Program-made: the position numbers and the translations under genes | Shown here: positions 1 through 9,662 of the stretch, in pieces | How the letters are laid out: each line of letters starts with the position of its first letter | How positions within the stretch are numbered: the first letter of the stretch is position 1 | The notes under the pieces: model-generated | Told to the model about the DNA's origin: nothing | Seen by the model: the letters and a program-made list of their open reading frames with translations, nothing else | Database searches by the model: none | Assembly: GCA_016125475.1 (NCBI GenBank) | Contig: WGLR01000001.1 | Coordinates: forward strand, 62,001-126,000 | Direction of reading: 5' to 3' | DNA length: 64,000 nucleotides | From: Betaproteobacteria bacterium | GTDB lineage: Bacteria > Pseudomonadota > Gammaproteobacteria > Burkholderiales > Ga0077523

Positions 1-777
1 GCCGGCGGAACATCCCCGCTGAGCATGTCCGTGCACGACGTCCGACGCCACCTCGCGCGCATGCACGCGCAGGGGCTGGGCGGTCGCAGCCTCGCGCGCA
101 AGCTCGCCGCGTGGCGGGCGTACTTCGACTATCTCGTCCGGGATCACGGGCTTCCCGCGAACCCCGCGAAGGGGCTGCGGCCACCACGGGTTCCCAGGCG
201 TCTGCCCGCGAGCCTCTCCCCCGACGAGACTGCGCGCCTGCTGGAACGCGGCCACGACCCGGACGATGCGCTCGAACTGCGGGATCGCGCGATGTTCGAG
301 CTCGTCTATTCCTCGGGCCTGCGCCTTGCCGAGGTGCTGGGCCTCGCCCTGCACGACGTCGATCTCGATCAGCGGCTGGTGCGGGTGCTCGGGAAGGGAT
401 CCAAGACCCGGGTGGTGCCGGTCGGCCGCGAGGCGATCCGGGCGCTGCGGGCGTGGCTCGTCCAGCGGCCGCGTCTCGCGCCGCAGACGGAGCAGGCCCT
501 GTTCGTGTCGCGGCGCGGGTCGCGCATCCACGCACGAAGCGTCCAGGCCCGGCTGCGGTCCCGGGGACTCGCCCAGGGACTGGACAGCCACGTGCACCCC
601 CACATGCTGCGCCATTCGTTCGCATCCCATCTGCTCCAGTCGAGCGGCGACCTGCGCGCCGTGCAGGAACTCCTCGGTCACGCGAGCATCTCGACGACGC
701 AGATCTACACCCATCTCGACTATCAGCACCTCGCGAAGGTCTACGACGCGGCGCACCCCCGCGCGCGCAAGAAGTAG
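1..777 (+). CDS. xerC: Tyrosine recombinase XerC (5' end outside window)
   Basis: Site-specific tyrosine recombinase that would act with XerD at dif to resolve chromosome dimers. The reading frame is open from base 1 with no stop, and the first Met in view (base 25) falls inside the N-terminal SAM-like domain, so the true start lies upstream of the window. The catalytic set is visible: Arg in SSGLRLAEV, Lys in GKGSKTR, His-Arg in HMLRHSFASH, His in LGHASISTTQ and the nucleophile Tyr in IYTH. About 258 residues are seen against roughly 300 for the family. XerC rather than XerD is inferred from general similarity and is the less certain part. Confidence 0.88.
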   Translation, partial: AGGTSPLSMSVHDVRRHLARMHAQGLGGRSLARKLAAWRAYFDYLVRDHGLPANPAKGLRPPRVPRRLPASLSPDETARLLERGHDPDDALELRDRAMFELVYSSGLRLAEVLGLALHDVDLDQRLVRVLGKGSKTRVVPVGREAIRALRAWLVQRPRLAPQTEQALFVSRRGSRIHARSVQARLRSRGLAQGLDSHVHPHMLRHSFASHLLQSSGDLRAVQELLGHASISTTQIYTHLDYQHLAKVYDAAHPRARKK

Positions 778-798
778 GACATTCGTCCGCCCAAGCAC

Positions 799-831
799 TT
801 GCGACACAGGCCGGATATGCACTATCTTGCA
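799..831 (+). promoter_or_regulatory. boxR promoter with BoxR-type operator (TGCA-N6-TGCA)
   Basis: A -35-like TTGCGA (799-804) and a -10-like TATCTT (823-828) are separated by 18 bp. TGCACTATCTTGCA (818-831) covers the -10. TGCA repeats are, as I recall, the core of operators bound by the related benzoyl-CoA-responsive regulators BzdR and BoxR of Azoarcus. The same element with the same promoter geometry recurs ahead of boxC. The layout suggests autorepression of boxR relieved by benzoyl-CoA; this is inference. Confidence 0.7.
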
Positions 832-862
832 TGTCCATACCAGCCTTCCGGGAGACATCTGC

Positions 863-1777
863 GTGGCAGTGGGTACGACGACCCAGTCGGACGACACATC
901 GGCCCGCGGTGCGTTCCTGGTCGCTCTCGGCGAGCGACTCCGCAGACTGCGCCTGCGGCGCGGCATGACCCGGAAGGCGGCGGCGGCCGCCTCGGGCATC
1001 TCCGAACGACACCTCGCGAACCTCGAACTCGGCACGGGGAACGCTTCGATACTCGTGCTGCAGCAGCTCGCGGACGCGCTGGCCTGCCCGCTCGCCGAAG
1101 TGGTCGGGGACGTCACGACGCGGTCACCCGAATGGCTGCTCCTGCGGGACATGCTCTCGGAACGCAGCGAGGCCGAACTCGAGCAGGCCCGCGCGTGCCT
1201 GTCGGAACTCTTCGGTGCCCCGGGCAGGGCCGCCGACCGGACCGCGCACGTGGCCCTCGTCGGCCTGCGCGGCGCGGGCAAGTCCACACTCGGGCAGCGT
1301 CTCGCCCGGCACGCGGGGACGCCTTTCGTGGAACTGAGCCGGGAAATCGAGCGCGTGGCCGGATGCTCGCTGGACGCCATCCACTCGCTCTACGGCGCGG
1401 ACGGCTACCGCCGGTACGAGCGCATCGCGCTCGAGGGCGCGCTCGCGGCGGGCGGGCGCTGCGTGCTCGCGACACCGGGCGGCCTCGTGTCCGAACCGCG
1501 ATCGTTCGAACTCCTGCTCGCGCGCTGCTTCACGGTCTGGCTGCGTGCGAGCCCGGAGGAGCACATGCGGCGCGTGGTGGCCCAGGGCGACTTCCGGCCG
1601 ATGTCCGGCAATGCCGAGGCCATGGCGGACCTCCGCCGGATCCTCGACGGTCGATCGCCCTTCTACGCGAAGGCCGACGTCACCGTGGACACGGGCGGGC
1701 AGTCCGAAGACTCGGCGTTCGAGGCGCTCTGCGCCACACTGGCCAGCGCGGTCGACTGGATCGCCCCGGCGCGATGA
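863..1777 (+). CDS. boxR: BoxR-type regulator: XRE helix-turn-helix fused to a shikimate-kinase-like domain
   Basis: Transcriptional regulator of the benzoyl-CoA oxidation genes, 304 residues. The GTG start at 863 is preceded by GGGAGA eight bases upstream and gives the usual family length. Residues about 20-80 form an XRE-type HTH (GMTRKAAAAASGISERHL region). Residues about 128-300 resemble shikimate kinase, with P-loop GLRGAGKS at 134-141. In BzdR/BoxR this C-terminal domain binds benzoyl-CoA rather than acting as a kinase. It precedes boxC by about 100 bp in the same orientation, and TGCA-N6-TGCA elements lie over both promoters, which supports auto- and operon control. A stand-alone shikimate kinase is unlikely because of the HTH. 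Confidence 0.9.
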   Translation: MAVGTTTQSDDTSARGAFLVALGERLRRLRLRRGMTRKAAAAASGISERHLANLELGTGNASILVLQQLADALACPLAEVVGDVTTRSPEWLLLRDMLSERSEAELEQARACLSELFGAPGRAADRTAHVALVGLRGAGKSTLGQRLARHAGTPFVELSREIERVAGCSLDAIHSLYGADGYRRYERIALEGALAAGGRCVLATPGGLVSEPRSFELLLARCFTVWLRASPEEHMRRVVAQGDFRPMSGNAEAMADLRRILDGRSPFYAKADVTVDTGGQSEDSAFEALCATLASAVDWIAPAR

Positions 1778-1802
1778 ACCATCTTCCCCGACCCCGTCAC
1801 GC

Positions 1803-1835
1803 TTGACGCACGGAAGGCGCATGCACTATGGTGCA
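1803..1835 (+). promoter_or_regulatory. boxCBA promoter with BoxR-type operator (TGCA-N6-TGCA)
   Basis: TTGACG (1803-1808) and TATGGT (1827-1832) are separated by 18 bp. TGCACTATGGTGCA (1822-1835) covers the -10 and forms the inverted repeat ATGCAC/GTGCAT. The core and its trailing TGTCC match the element in front of boxR, placed identically relative to the promoter, so the same repressor probably controls both transcripts. Confidence 0.75.
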
Positions 1836-1882
1836 TGTCCGGCAGCGTCCCGCGGGACGAGCTCCCAGGAGGATCCTCCCCC

Positions 1883-3541
<1,659 letters not shown>

Positions 3542-3598
3542 CACGTACGAGCCCCCGACTCCATCGTCCGCGCCCCCCGATCCTCCTGGAGCAAGCAC

Positions 3599-5026
3599 AT
3601 GACAGGCATCAACTACAGCGAACGGATTCCCAACAACGTCGACCTCTCGGGCGATCGTGCGCTCCAGCGCGCACTGGAACAGTGGCAGCCGAACTTTCTC
3701 GGCTGGTGGCGCGAGATGGGGCCGGACGGCTCCCAGGACTTCGACGTCTACCTGCGTACCGCGGTCAGCGTCGAGCCCCAGGGCTGGGCCCACTTCGACT
3801 ACGTGAAGATGCCGGACTACCGCTGGGGCATCTTCCTTAATCCCCGGGAGGAAGGGCGCCGGATCCACTTCGGCGAGCACCTGGGCGAAGAGGCCTGGCA
3901 GGACGTGCCCGGCGAGCACCGGGCGAACCTGCGCCGGATCATCGTGACGCAGGGGGACACCGAGCCGGCATCGGTCGAACAGCAGCGCCACCTCGGGCTC
4001 ACGGCCCCCTCCCTCTACGACCTCCGGAACCTGTTCCAGGTGAACGTCGAGGAGGGTCGCCACCTCTGGGCCATGGTGTACCTGCTGCACCGCTACTTCG
4101 GCCGCGACGGGCGCGAGGAGGCCGAGGCCCTGCTCGAGCGCCGGTCCGGTGACGTGGACAATCCGCGCATCCTCGGCGCGTTCAACGAACGCACGCCCGA
4201 CTGGCTCAGCTTCTTCATGTTCACGTACTTCACGGACCGCGACGGCAAGTTCCAGCTCAGCGCGCTCGCCGAGTCCGGCTTCGATCCGCTCGCGCGCACG
4301 ACGAAGTTCATGCTGACCGAGGAAGCGCACCACATGTTCGTTGGGGAGTCCGGCGTCTCCCGCGTGCTGCAGCGCACCTGCGAGGTCATGAACCAGCTCG
4401 GCACCGACGACCCGGCGAGGATCCGCGCGGCGGGCGCGATCGACCTCCCCACGGTCCAGCGGTACCTGAACTTCCACTACAGTGTCACGATCGACCTGTT
4501 CGGTGCCGACCAGTCCTCGAACGCCGCGACCTTCTACAGCTCCGGTCTGAAGGGACGTTTCGAGGAGGGCAAGCGGACGGACGACCACCGGCTCGCCGGC
4601 GACACGTACAGGGTGCTCGAGATCCGCGACGGCAGGCTTGCCGAAAAGGAGGTCCCGATGCTGAACGCCCTGAACGAGGTGCTCCGCGACGACTTCATTC
4701 GCGACTCGGTGGGCGGCGTGCAACGCTGGAACCGTGTGATGGACAAGGCCGGGATCCCGTTCCGCCTGAGCGTTCCGCACAAGGCGTTCAATCGCCAGAT
4801 CGGCACACTCGCGAACCTGCACGTGACACCGGAGGGCGAGGCCGTGTCCGAGGCGCAGTGGGAAGCGCGCCGGCACGAGTGGCTCGCGTCGCCCGAGGAT
4901 CGCGCATTCGTCGCGTCGCTCATGGGCCGCGTGGCGGAACCCGGACGCTTCGCGGGCTGGATCGCGCCGCCCGCCGTCGGGATCAACCGACAGCCGGTCG
5001 ACTTCGAGTACGTGCGGTTCAACTGA
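3599..5026 (+). CDS. boxB: Benzoyl-CoA 2,3-epoxidase, oxygenase component BoxB
   Basis: Diiron oxygenase component that, with electrons from BoxA, uses O2 to epoxidise benzoyl-CoA at C2-C3. It has 475 residues, as expected. The diiron ligand pattern is visible: E122, E152 and H155 in EEGRH, D213 in YFTDRDG, and E242 and H245 in EEAHH. These match the published BoxB ligand spacing with an offset of two residues, as I recall it. It lies between boxC and boxA in the same orientation, and a TCCTGGAG element serves as ribosome binding site. No truncation or missing ligand was seen. Confidence 0.96.
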   Translation: MTGINYSERIPNNVDLSGDRALQRALEQWQPNFLGWWREMGPDGSQDFDVYLRTAVSVEPQGWAHFDYVKMPDYRWGIFLNPREEGRRIHFGEHLGEEAWQDVPGEHRANLRRIIVTQGDTEPASVEQQRHLGLTAPSLYDLRNLFQVNVEEGRHLWAMVYLLHRYFGRDGREEAEALLERRSGDVDNPRILGAFNERTPDWLSFFMFTYFTDRDGKFQLSALAESGFDPLARTTKFMLTEEAHHMFVGESGVSRVLQRTCEVMNQLGTDDPARIRAAGAIDLPTVQRYLNFHYSVTIDLFGADQSSNAATFYSSGLKGRFEEGKRTDDHRLAGDTYRVLEIRDGRLAEKEVPMLNALNEVLRDDFIRDSVGGVQRWNRVMDKAGIPFRLSVPHKAFNRQIGTLANLHVTPEGEAVSEAQWEARRHEWLASPEDRAFVASLMGRVAEPGRFAGWIAPPAVGINRQPVDFEYVRFN

Positions 5027-5060
5027 TTCCGGACGACTCCGGCATCCAGGAGGCGACGCC

Positions 5061-6350
5061 ATGGACACGGCCCCGGACACGACGGCGCTGCGTCAGCATC
5101 TCATCGACCCCGAGATCTGCATACGCTGCAACACCTGCGAGTCGACCTGCCCGATCGGCGCGATCACGCACGACGATCGCAACTACGTCGTGCGCGCGGA
5201 CGTCTGCGACCTGTGCATGGCGTGCGTGCCGCCGTGTCCGACGGGTGCGATCGACAACTGGCGCACGGTCCCGCGACACGCGGCCTACCCGGTCGAGGAG
5301 CAGCTGCTCTGGGACGAGCTTCCGCCGGAGCAGCCGCCCGAGGCCATGGCGACGCGCGGGCCGGACGGCCCGGATGCCGCTGCCGACACGCGGGCCATCA
5401 CGGACGAGTCCGCCTTCGGCACGACGACCGGTCGTCCGGCGGTCGCGCGATTCAACGTGGCCGATCACGCCTCCACGGTGCCTCCCTGGTCGGCGGCCCA
5501 CCCGTACGTGAACCTCTACGGCCCCGGCAACCCGACGCTCGCGACCGTGGCCGGAAACGTCCGCGTGACCGATGCCGGGACCGAAAGCGACACCCACCAC
5601 GTGGTCCTCGACTTCGGCACCCTGCCGTTTCCGGTACTCGAAGGACAGTCCATCGGCATCGTGCCGCCGGGGCAGGACGCCCTCGGACGGCCACATCATG
5701 CGAGACAGTATTCGGTCGCGAGCCCGCGCAACGGGGAGCGTCCCGGCTACAACAACGTATCCCTGACGGTGAAGCGCGTCACGATCGACCACGACGGGCG
5801 GCCCGTCCGCGGCGTGTGCTCGAACTACGTCTGCGACCTCCGCGTCGGCGACGTCGTGCAGGTGATCGGCCCGTTCGGCGCCTCGTTCCTGATGCCGAAT
5901 CATCCGCGCTCGAACCTCGTCATGATCTGCACCGGCACGGGCGCGGCGCCCATGCGGGCAATGACGGAGTGGCGCCGCAGGCTGCGCACGAGCGGCAAGT
6001 TCGAGGGCGGACAGCTGATGCTCTTCTTCGGCGCGCGCACCGAACGGGAGCTGCCGTACTTCGGACCGCTCATGAAGCTCCCGAAGGATTTCATCGACGT
6101 GAATCTCGCGCTCTCCCGCGAATCCGGCCAGCCGCGCCGCTACGTCCAGGACCTCATGCGCGAGCGTGCGTCCGATCTCGCGCGGCTGCTCGCCAGCCCC
6201 GACACGTTCGTGTACGTGTGCGGACTGAAGAGCATGGAGGAAGGCGTCGTGGACACGCTGCGCGACGTGGCAGGCCAGGGTGGTCTCGACTGGGCGACGC
6301 TCGGCCCTGCCTTGCGGCGCGAAGGTCGTCTCCACATCGAGACCTACTGA
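5061..6350 (+). CDS. boxA: Benzoyl-CoA 2,3-epoxidase, reductase component BoxA
   Basis: NADPH-dependent iron-sulfur flavoprotein that passes electrons to BoxB; 429 residues. The N-terminal 2[4Fe-4S] ferredoxin domain has Cys 20/23/26/30 ([11 protein letters not shown]) and Cys 49/52/55/59 ([11 protein letters not shown]). After a linker of about 70 residues comes an FNR-like FAD/NADPH domain with the flavin motif RQYSVAS and the nucleotide-binding [17 protein letters not shown] precedes the ATG by about seven bases. It closes the box operon in view; no benzoate-CoA ligase, semialdehyde dehydrogenase or transporter follows, so those steps must be encoded elsewhere. Confidence 0.96.
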   Translation: MDTAPDTTALRQHLIDPEICIRCNTCESTCPIGAITHDDRNYVVRADVCDLCMACVPPCPTGAIDNWRTVPRHAAYPVEEQLLWDELPPEQPPEAMATRGPDGPDAAADTRAITDESAFGTTTGRPAVARFNVADHASTVPPWSAAHPYVNLYGPGNPTLATVAGNVRVTDAGTESDTHHVVLDFGTLPFPVLEGQSIGIVPPGQDALGRPHHARQYSVASPRNGERPGYNNVSLTVKRVTIDHDGRPVRGVCSNYVCDLRVGDVVQVIGPFGASFLMPNHPRSNLVMICTGTGAAPMRAMTEWRRRLRTSGKFEGGQLMLFFGARTERELPYFGPLMKLPKDFIDVNLALSRESGQPRRYVQDLMRERASDLARLLASPDTFVYVCGLKSMEEGVVDTLRDVAGQGGLDWATLGPALRREGRLHIETY

Positions 6351-6478
6351 GTCGACCACCGCCCGGGCACGCGGGCCTGCCCCGCGTCGCCGGCCCGCGG
6401 TATCCTCGGCCCTTGCACGCGACGGGCGGCCCCCGATGTCACCTCACCGCCGCCCGCGCGAAGCACCGGACACCGACC

Positions 6479-7795
6479 ATGACACCCACTCCCTCCGGCA
6501 GGACCTCACCCAGACGCCGTGGCGGCGACCGCGGACGAACCCGCACGCCGCCGACGAACGCGCGGCCCACGCCGGGGCTTTCCCCGACGAAGATCGCCGG
6601 ACCCGGCGTCCCGAGACTCGTGCTCAGACCGGAGCGCGAGAAATCGCTCCAGCGCCAGCACCCGTGGGTGTTCTCGGGCGGCGTCGATCGCGTCGAGGGC
6701 GAGCCCGGGTCGGGTGACACGGTGGAGATACGTTCGTCGACGGGAGGATTCCTCGCGCGCGGCGCCTACAGTCCCGACTCCCAGATCATCGCGCGGGTCT
6801 GGGATTTTCACGAAGGCAGCGTCATCGACGCCGGATTCTTCGTGGAACGCATCCGGAAGGCGGCGGAGCGACGCGCACGCCTGCTCGATGACGAAGCGCT
6901 CGAGGCGGTGCGTCTCGTGCACGGCGAGGCCGACGGTCTCCCGGGTGTGGTGCTCGACCGCTTCGGCGACGTCGGCGTCCTCCAGCTCACGACGGCCGGG
7001 GCCTGGCGCTGGCGTGACACGATCGCGGATTCCGTCACGGCCGTGACCGGTCTGGCGCACATCTTCGAACGATCCGACGCCGAGGTCCTGCACCTGGAAG
7101 GTCTGCCCCCGCGCGTCGGCAGCCTGCGCGGCCAGCCGCCGGACGACACGATCGAAGTGAACGAGAACGGCCTCGCCTTCGCGGTGGACGTGCAGGCGGG
7201 ACACAAGACCGGGTTCTACCTCGACCAGCGGGACAACCGGGCGCTGCTGCGGGACCTCGTGGAAGGACGCGAGGTGCTCGACTGCTTCTGCTACACGGGT
7301 GGCTTCGCCGTCAACGCACTCGCCGGCGGCGCGGCCTTCGTGACCGCGGTGGACAGTTCCGGCGAGGCGCTCGCCGCCGCCCGGCGCCACGTCGTGCGCA
7401 ACGGGCTGCCGGAGGCGCGGCTCGACCTCGTGGAAGCGGACGTCTTCGCGCTGCTGCGGAAGTTTCGCGACCAGGGACGAAAGTTCGACGTGATCGTGCT
7501 GGACCCGCCCAAGTTCGCGCCGACCGCGGCGCTCGCGCAGCGGGCGGCACGCGGGTACAAGGACATCAATCTCTGGGCCATGAAGCTCCTGCGCCCCGGC
7601 GGACTGCTGTTCACGTTCTCGTGCTCGGGGGGGATTCATCGCGACCTGTTCCAGAAGATCGTGGCGGGCGCGTCGACCGACGCCGGGGTCGAGGCCCGGA
7701 TCCTGCACCACATGAGCGCGGCAGCGGACCACCCCGTCCTGCTGTCGTTTCCGGAAGGCGAGTACCTGAAGGGCCTGCTGTGCGAGATCGGCTGA
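6479..7795 (+). CDS. rlmI: 23S rRNA m5C methyltransferase, RlmI-type
   Basis: Class I SAM-dependent methyltransferase of the RlmI family, which in E. coli makes m5C1962 in 23S rRNA. The N-terminal PUA-like domain (PWVFSGGVDRVEG region) is followed by a Rossmann core with motif I DCFCYTGGFAVNAL (about residue 266), LDPPKFAPT (about 340) and the SCSGG loop (about 380). From ATG 6479 the protein has 438 residues, some 40 more than E. coli RlmI. The excess is a Pro/Arg/Thr-rich tail before KIAGPGVPRLVLRP, so a later non-ATG start near GTG 6619 is possible. It stands alone after boxA, with 128 bp upstream. Confidence 0.88.
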   Translation: MTPTPSGRTSPRRRGGDRGRTRTPPTNARPTPGLSPTKIAGPGVPRLVLRPEREKSLQRQHPWVFSGGVDRVEGEPGSGDTVEIRSSTGGFLARGAYSPDSQIIARVWDFHEGSVIDAGFFVERIRKAAERRARLLDDEALEAVRLVHGEADGLPGVVLDRFGDVGVLQLTTAGAWRWRDTIADSVTAVTGLAHIFERSDAEVLHLEGLPPRVGSLRGQPPDDTIEVNENGLAFAVDVQAGHKTGFYLDQRDNRALLRDLVEGREVLDCFCYTGGFAVNALAGGAAFVTAVDSSGEALAAARRHVVRNGLPEARLDLVEADVFALLRKFRDQGRKFDVIVLDPPKFAPTAALAQRAARGYKDINLWAMKLLRPGGLLFTFSCSGGIHRDLFQKIVAGASTDAGVEARILHHMSAAADHPVLLSFPEGEYLKGLLCEIG

Positions 7796-7856
7796 CCGGA
7801 TGCCCCGCGAGACCGCCGGCGACCCCGCCCCATCCCGATCCAGAGGAGAGCATTGC

Positions 7857-8492
7857 TTGGACACGTTGATCATAGCCGTGCGTCATGGCCAGACGGACTG
7901 GAACGCGGAAGGCCGCGTGCAGGGTCATCTGAACAGTTCCCTGACCGCGTCCGGCCGGGCGCAGGCCGTGGCCGTCGCGCGGCGGCTCGCGGACACGCAC
8001 GACATCACCGCGATCTACAGCAGCGACCTGGGCCGTGCCCTCGAAACCGCACGCCCCACGGCGGAGGCGCTCGCGCTGCCCGTCACGCCGGAGGAAAGGC
8101 TGCGGGAGCGCAGGCTCGGCGTCTTCGAGGGACTCACCTTCGTCGACGCGCGGGCGCGATTCCCGGACTACTTCACGCGATACCGCGCCCGGGATCCGGA
8201 ACTGGATCTCGAGACGGGCGAGAGCCTGGTCACGTTCCGGGCACGCGTCGCGGACGCGGTCTCGGACATCGGCTCACGTCACCGGGCAGAGACGGTGCTG
8301 CTGGTCACGCACGGAGGCGTGCTCGACCTGCTCTACCGCATCGCGACCGACATGCCGCTCGAGCAGGAACGCAACTTCGAGGTCGAGAACGCGAGCCTGA
8401 ACCTGCTCAGGTGGGACGGGCACCGCCTGCACCTCGAATCCTGGGGCGACGTCTCGCATCACGCGTCGTCGCAGGGTGCCGAGGAGTTCTGA
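7857..8492 (+). CDS. Histidine phosphatase family protein (phosphoglycerate-mutase-like)
   Basis: Cytosolic phosphatase of the dPGM/acid phosphatase superfamily, 211 residues. The catalytic VRHGQTDWN motif (H10 is the phosphohistidine) and the second catalytic His in LLVTHGGVLD are present, with the acid/base Glu in the RLRERRLGVFEGL segment. The start is taken as TTG 7857, because GAGGAGAG ends six bases upstream and the protein then begins directly at the first beta strand; ATG 7800 in the same frame has no visible ribosome binding site. The substrate cannot be told from sequence: GpmB-, PhoE- and CobC-like members share these motifs. It follows rlmI by 61 bp and may be cotranscribed. Confidence 0.85.
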   Translation: MDTLIIAVRHGQTDWNAEGRVQGHLNSSLTASGRAQAVAVARRLADTHDITAIYSSDLGRALETARPTAEALALPVTPEERLRERRLGVFEGLTFVDARARFPDYFTRYRARDPELDLETGESLVTFRARVADAVSDIGSRHRAETVLLVTHGGVLDLLYRIATDMPLEQERNFEVENASLNLLRWDGHRLHLESWGDVSHHASSQGAEEF

Positions 8493-8534
8493 CCCCCGGG
8501 GCGATCGGCCTTTTCGTCCCGCCGTCCCTTCGCC

Positions 8535-9191
8535 TCACGCCATGAAGGGCGGTCTTCGACCCACGAAGCCCTCGAGCATCGCGAGTTCCGCGTCGGAATG
8601 GTCCTCCATGCCCGCCGGAGCGAAGTCCGTGGTCCCGTCACCGCGATCCGTGACGCGGCTCGCTGAGTGGTGGGACGCCGCCACGTCGAGGACGCCCGGA
8701 CCGTGGACCGCCGCGATCCTGACCCGGCCGTAACACGTGCACGCGTAGGTCTGCGCCCCGTCGACGCGGAGGTAGACGCCCGTCCCGCGGATGCCCATCG
8801 TGACCGTGGGCGTGAGGATCCGCTTCGGACCGGGCGCGAACACCGACAGGACCGCACCCGTGAGCAGCCGGAACCCCGTAAGCACGCGCTGCCGCGCCTG
8901 CCCGAGCAGGTGCACGGTCGTTCCGGACCGAAGCAGGAACGCGTGGTGCCCGTACACGAAGGCCACCTCGCCGTCGGGGCCCGTCTCGACGGTCGTCCCG
9001 GGCGCCACGACATCGCGGTCCCCCAGGCGTCGACCGTCCGCGCGGACGGTCCCGGCCACGTGCCGGACGCCCTGTCCCGGAACAGCCGCCACGGCCGGTA
9101 CCGGCAGGACCACCGCTCCCAGCGCCCCGAGCAGCACCGACCTCCTGCTGCATCCGCAGTCCGTGCCGCCCCTCTTCAGTTCCGATGCCAT
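8535..9191 (-). CDS. FecR-domain protein with Tat signal peptide
   Basis: Predicted exported FecR-like protein, 218 residues. The N-terminus has a twin-arginine signal (SRRSVLLGAL, R16-R17) followed by a hydrophobic stretch ending AVAAVPG. The FecR fold covers about residues 45-155, with a conserved TVTMGIRGTGVYL core and a downstream YACTCYG segment. The C-terminus ends in HSDAELAMLEGFVGRRPPF. Unlike classical FecR it has no N-terminal cytoplasmic anti-sigma region and no sigma factor beside it, so a regulatory role is doubtful. ATG 9191 has GGAG six bases upstream. It diverges from the small protein at 9249 and faces the metal-uptake genes. Confidence 0.78.
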   Translation of the reverse strand: MASELKRGGTDCGCSRRSVLLGALGAVVLPVPAVAAVPGQGVRHVAGTVRADGRRLGDRDVVAPGTTVETGPDGEVAFVYGHHAFLLRSGTTVHLLGQARQRVLTGFRLLTGAVLSVFAPGPKRILTPTVTMGIRGTGVYLRVDGAQTYACTCYGRVRIAAVHGPGVLDVAASHHSASRVTDRGDGTTDFAPAGMEDHSDAELAMLEGFVGRRPPFMA

Positions 9192-9248
9192 GACCGCTCC
9201 ACGAGACCGACTTCCCCACCGCATCCGTGGCGGGTTACACTGAGGCCG

Positions 9249-9596
9249 ATGCAACTGAGTTTCACCATGGTGCGACCGCCCGTTCGAGACCGATCGATTA
9301 TCGCGCGCTTGCTGCTCCTGCTGGTGCTCGTCTGCGCCCAGCAGGTCGGCATCATGCACGCGTTCGGTCACGCGCGGCCGCACGGGGCGACGCACGAGCA
9401 TACCAAGGGCGTTCCCACCACGGCCTGCGACCTGTGCATCGCCTATGCGCAGATCCATCCTGCGCCCTGCCCGACACCCATCACCGCGCCCGCCGCGGCG
9501 AGTCCCGTCGTGCCGTCCGGCGACGTCGAATTCGAGTCGGCGCGCCCGCTCGCGCTCGTCCCGTTCCGTTCGAGGGCCCCACCCCGGCTTCCCTGA
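9249..9596 (+). CDS. Small exported His/Cys-rich protein (DUF2946-like)
   Basis: Unidentified small protein of 115 residues. Residues about 18-36 are hydrophobic (signal peptide or anchor). Next come a His-rich stretch (MHAFGHARPHG, ATHEH) and a CDLC motif, then a Pro/Ala-rich tail. This pattern resembles DUF2946-type proteins, often found near copper or zinc uptake genes; the family assignment is tentative. It is 66 bp upstream of the outer-membrane barrel and the ABC transporter in the same orientation, so a periplasmic metal-handling role is plausible but unproven. ATG 9267 is an alternative start. Confidence 0.6.
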   Translation: MQLSFTMVRPPVRDRSIIARLLLLLVLVCAQQVGIMHAFGHARPHGATHEHTKGVPTTACDLCIAYAQIHPAPCPTPITAPAAASPVVPSGDVEFESARPLALVPFRSRAPPRLP

Positions 9597-9662
9597 CCCG
9601 CAAACGTGCGGGTGCGGCTCTCCGCATCCGCTGTCCTTGCCGTTTTCGCGAAGGGGAACACC

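Noticed and set aside
1835-1882. Earlier ATG for boxC at 1835
   Set aside because: It lies in the operator/-10 region and has no ribosome binding site; ATG 1883 has AGGAGG and fits the family length.
9192-9248. Zur- or Fur-box in front of the metal-uptake genes
   Set aside because: No AT-rich palindrome of the GTTATNNNNATAAC type was found; only a weak TACACT -10 is visible.
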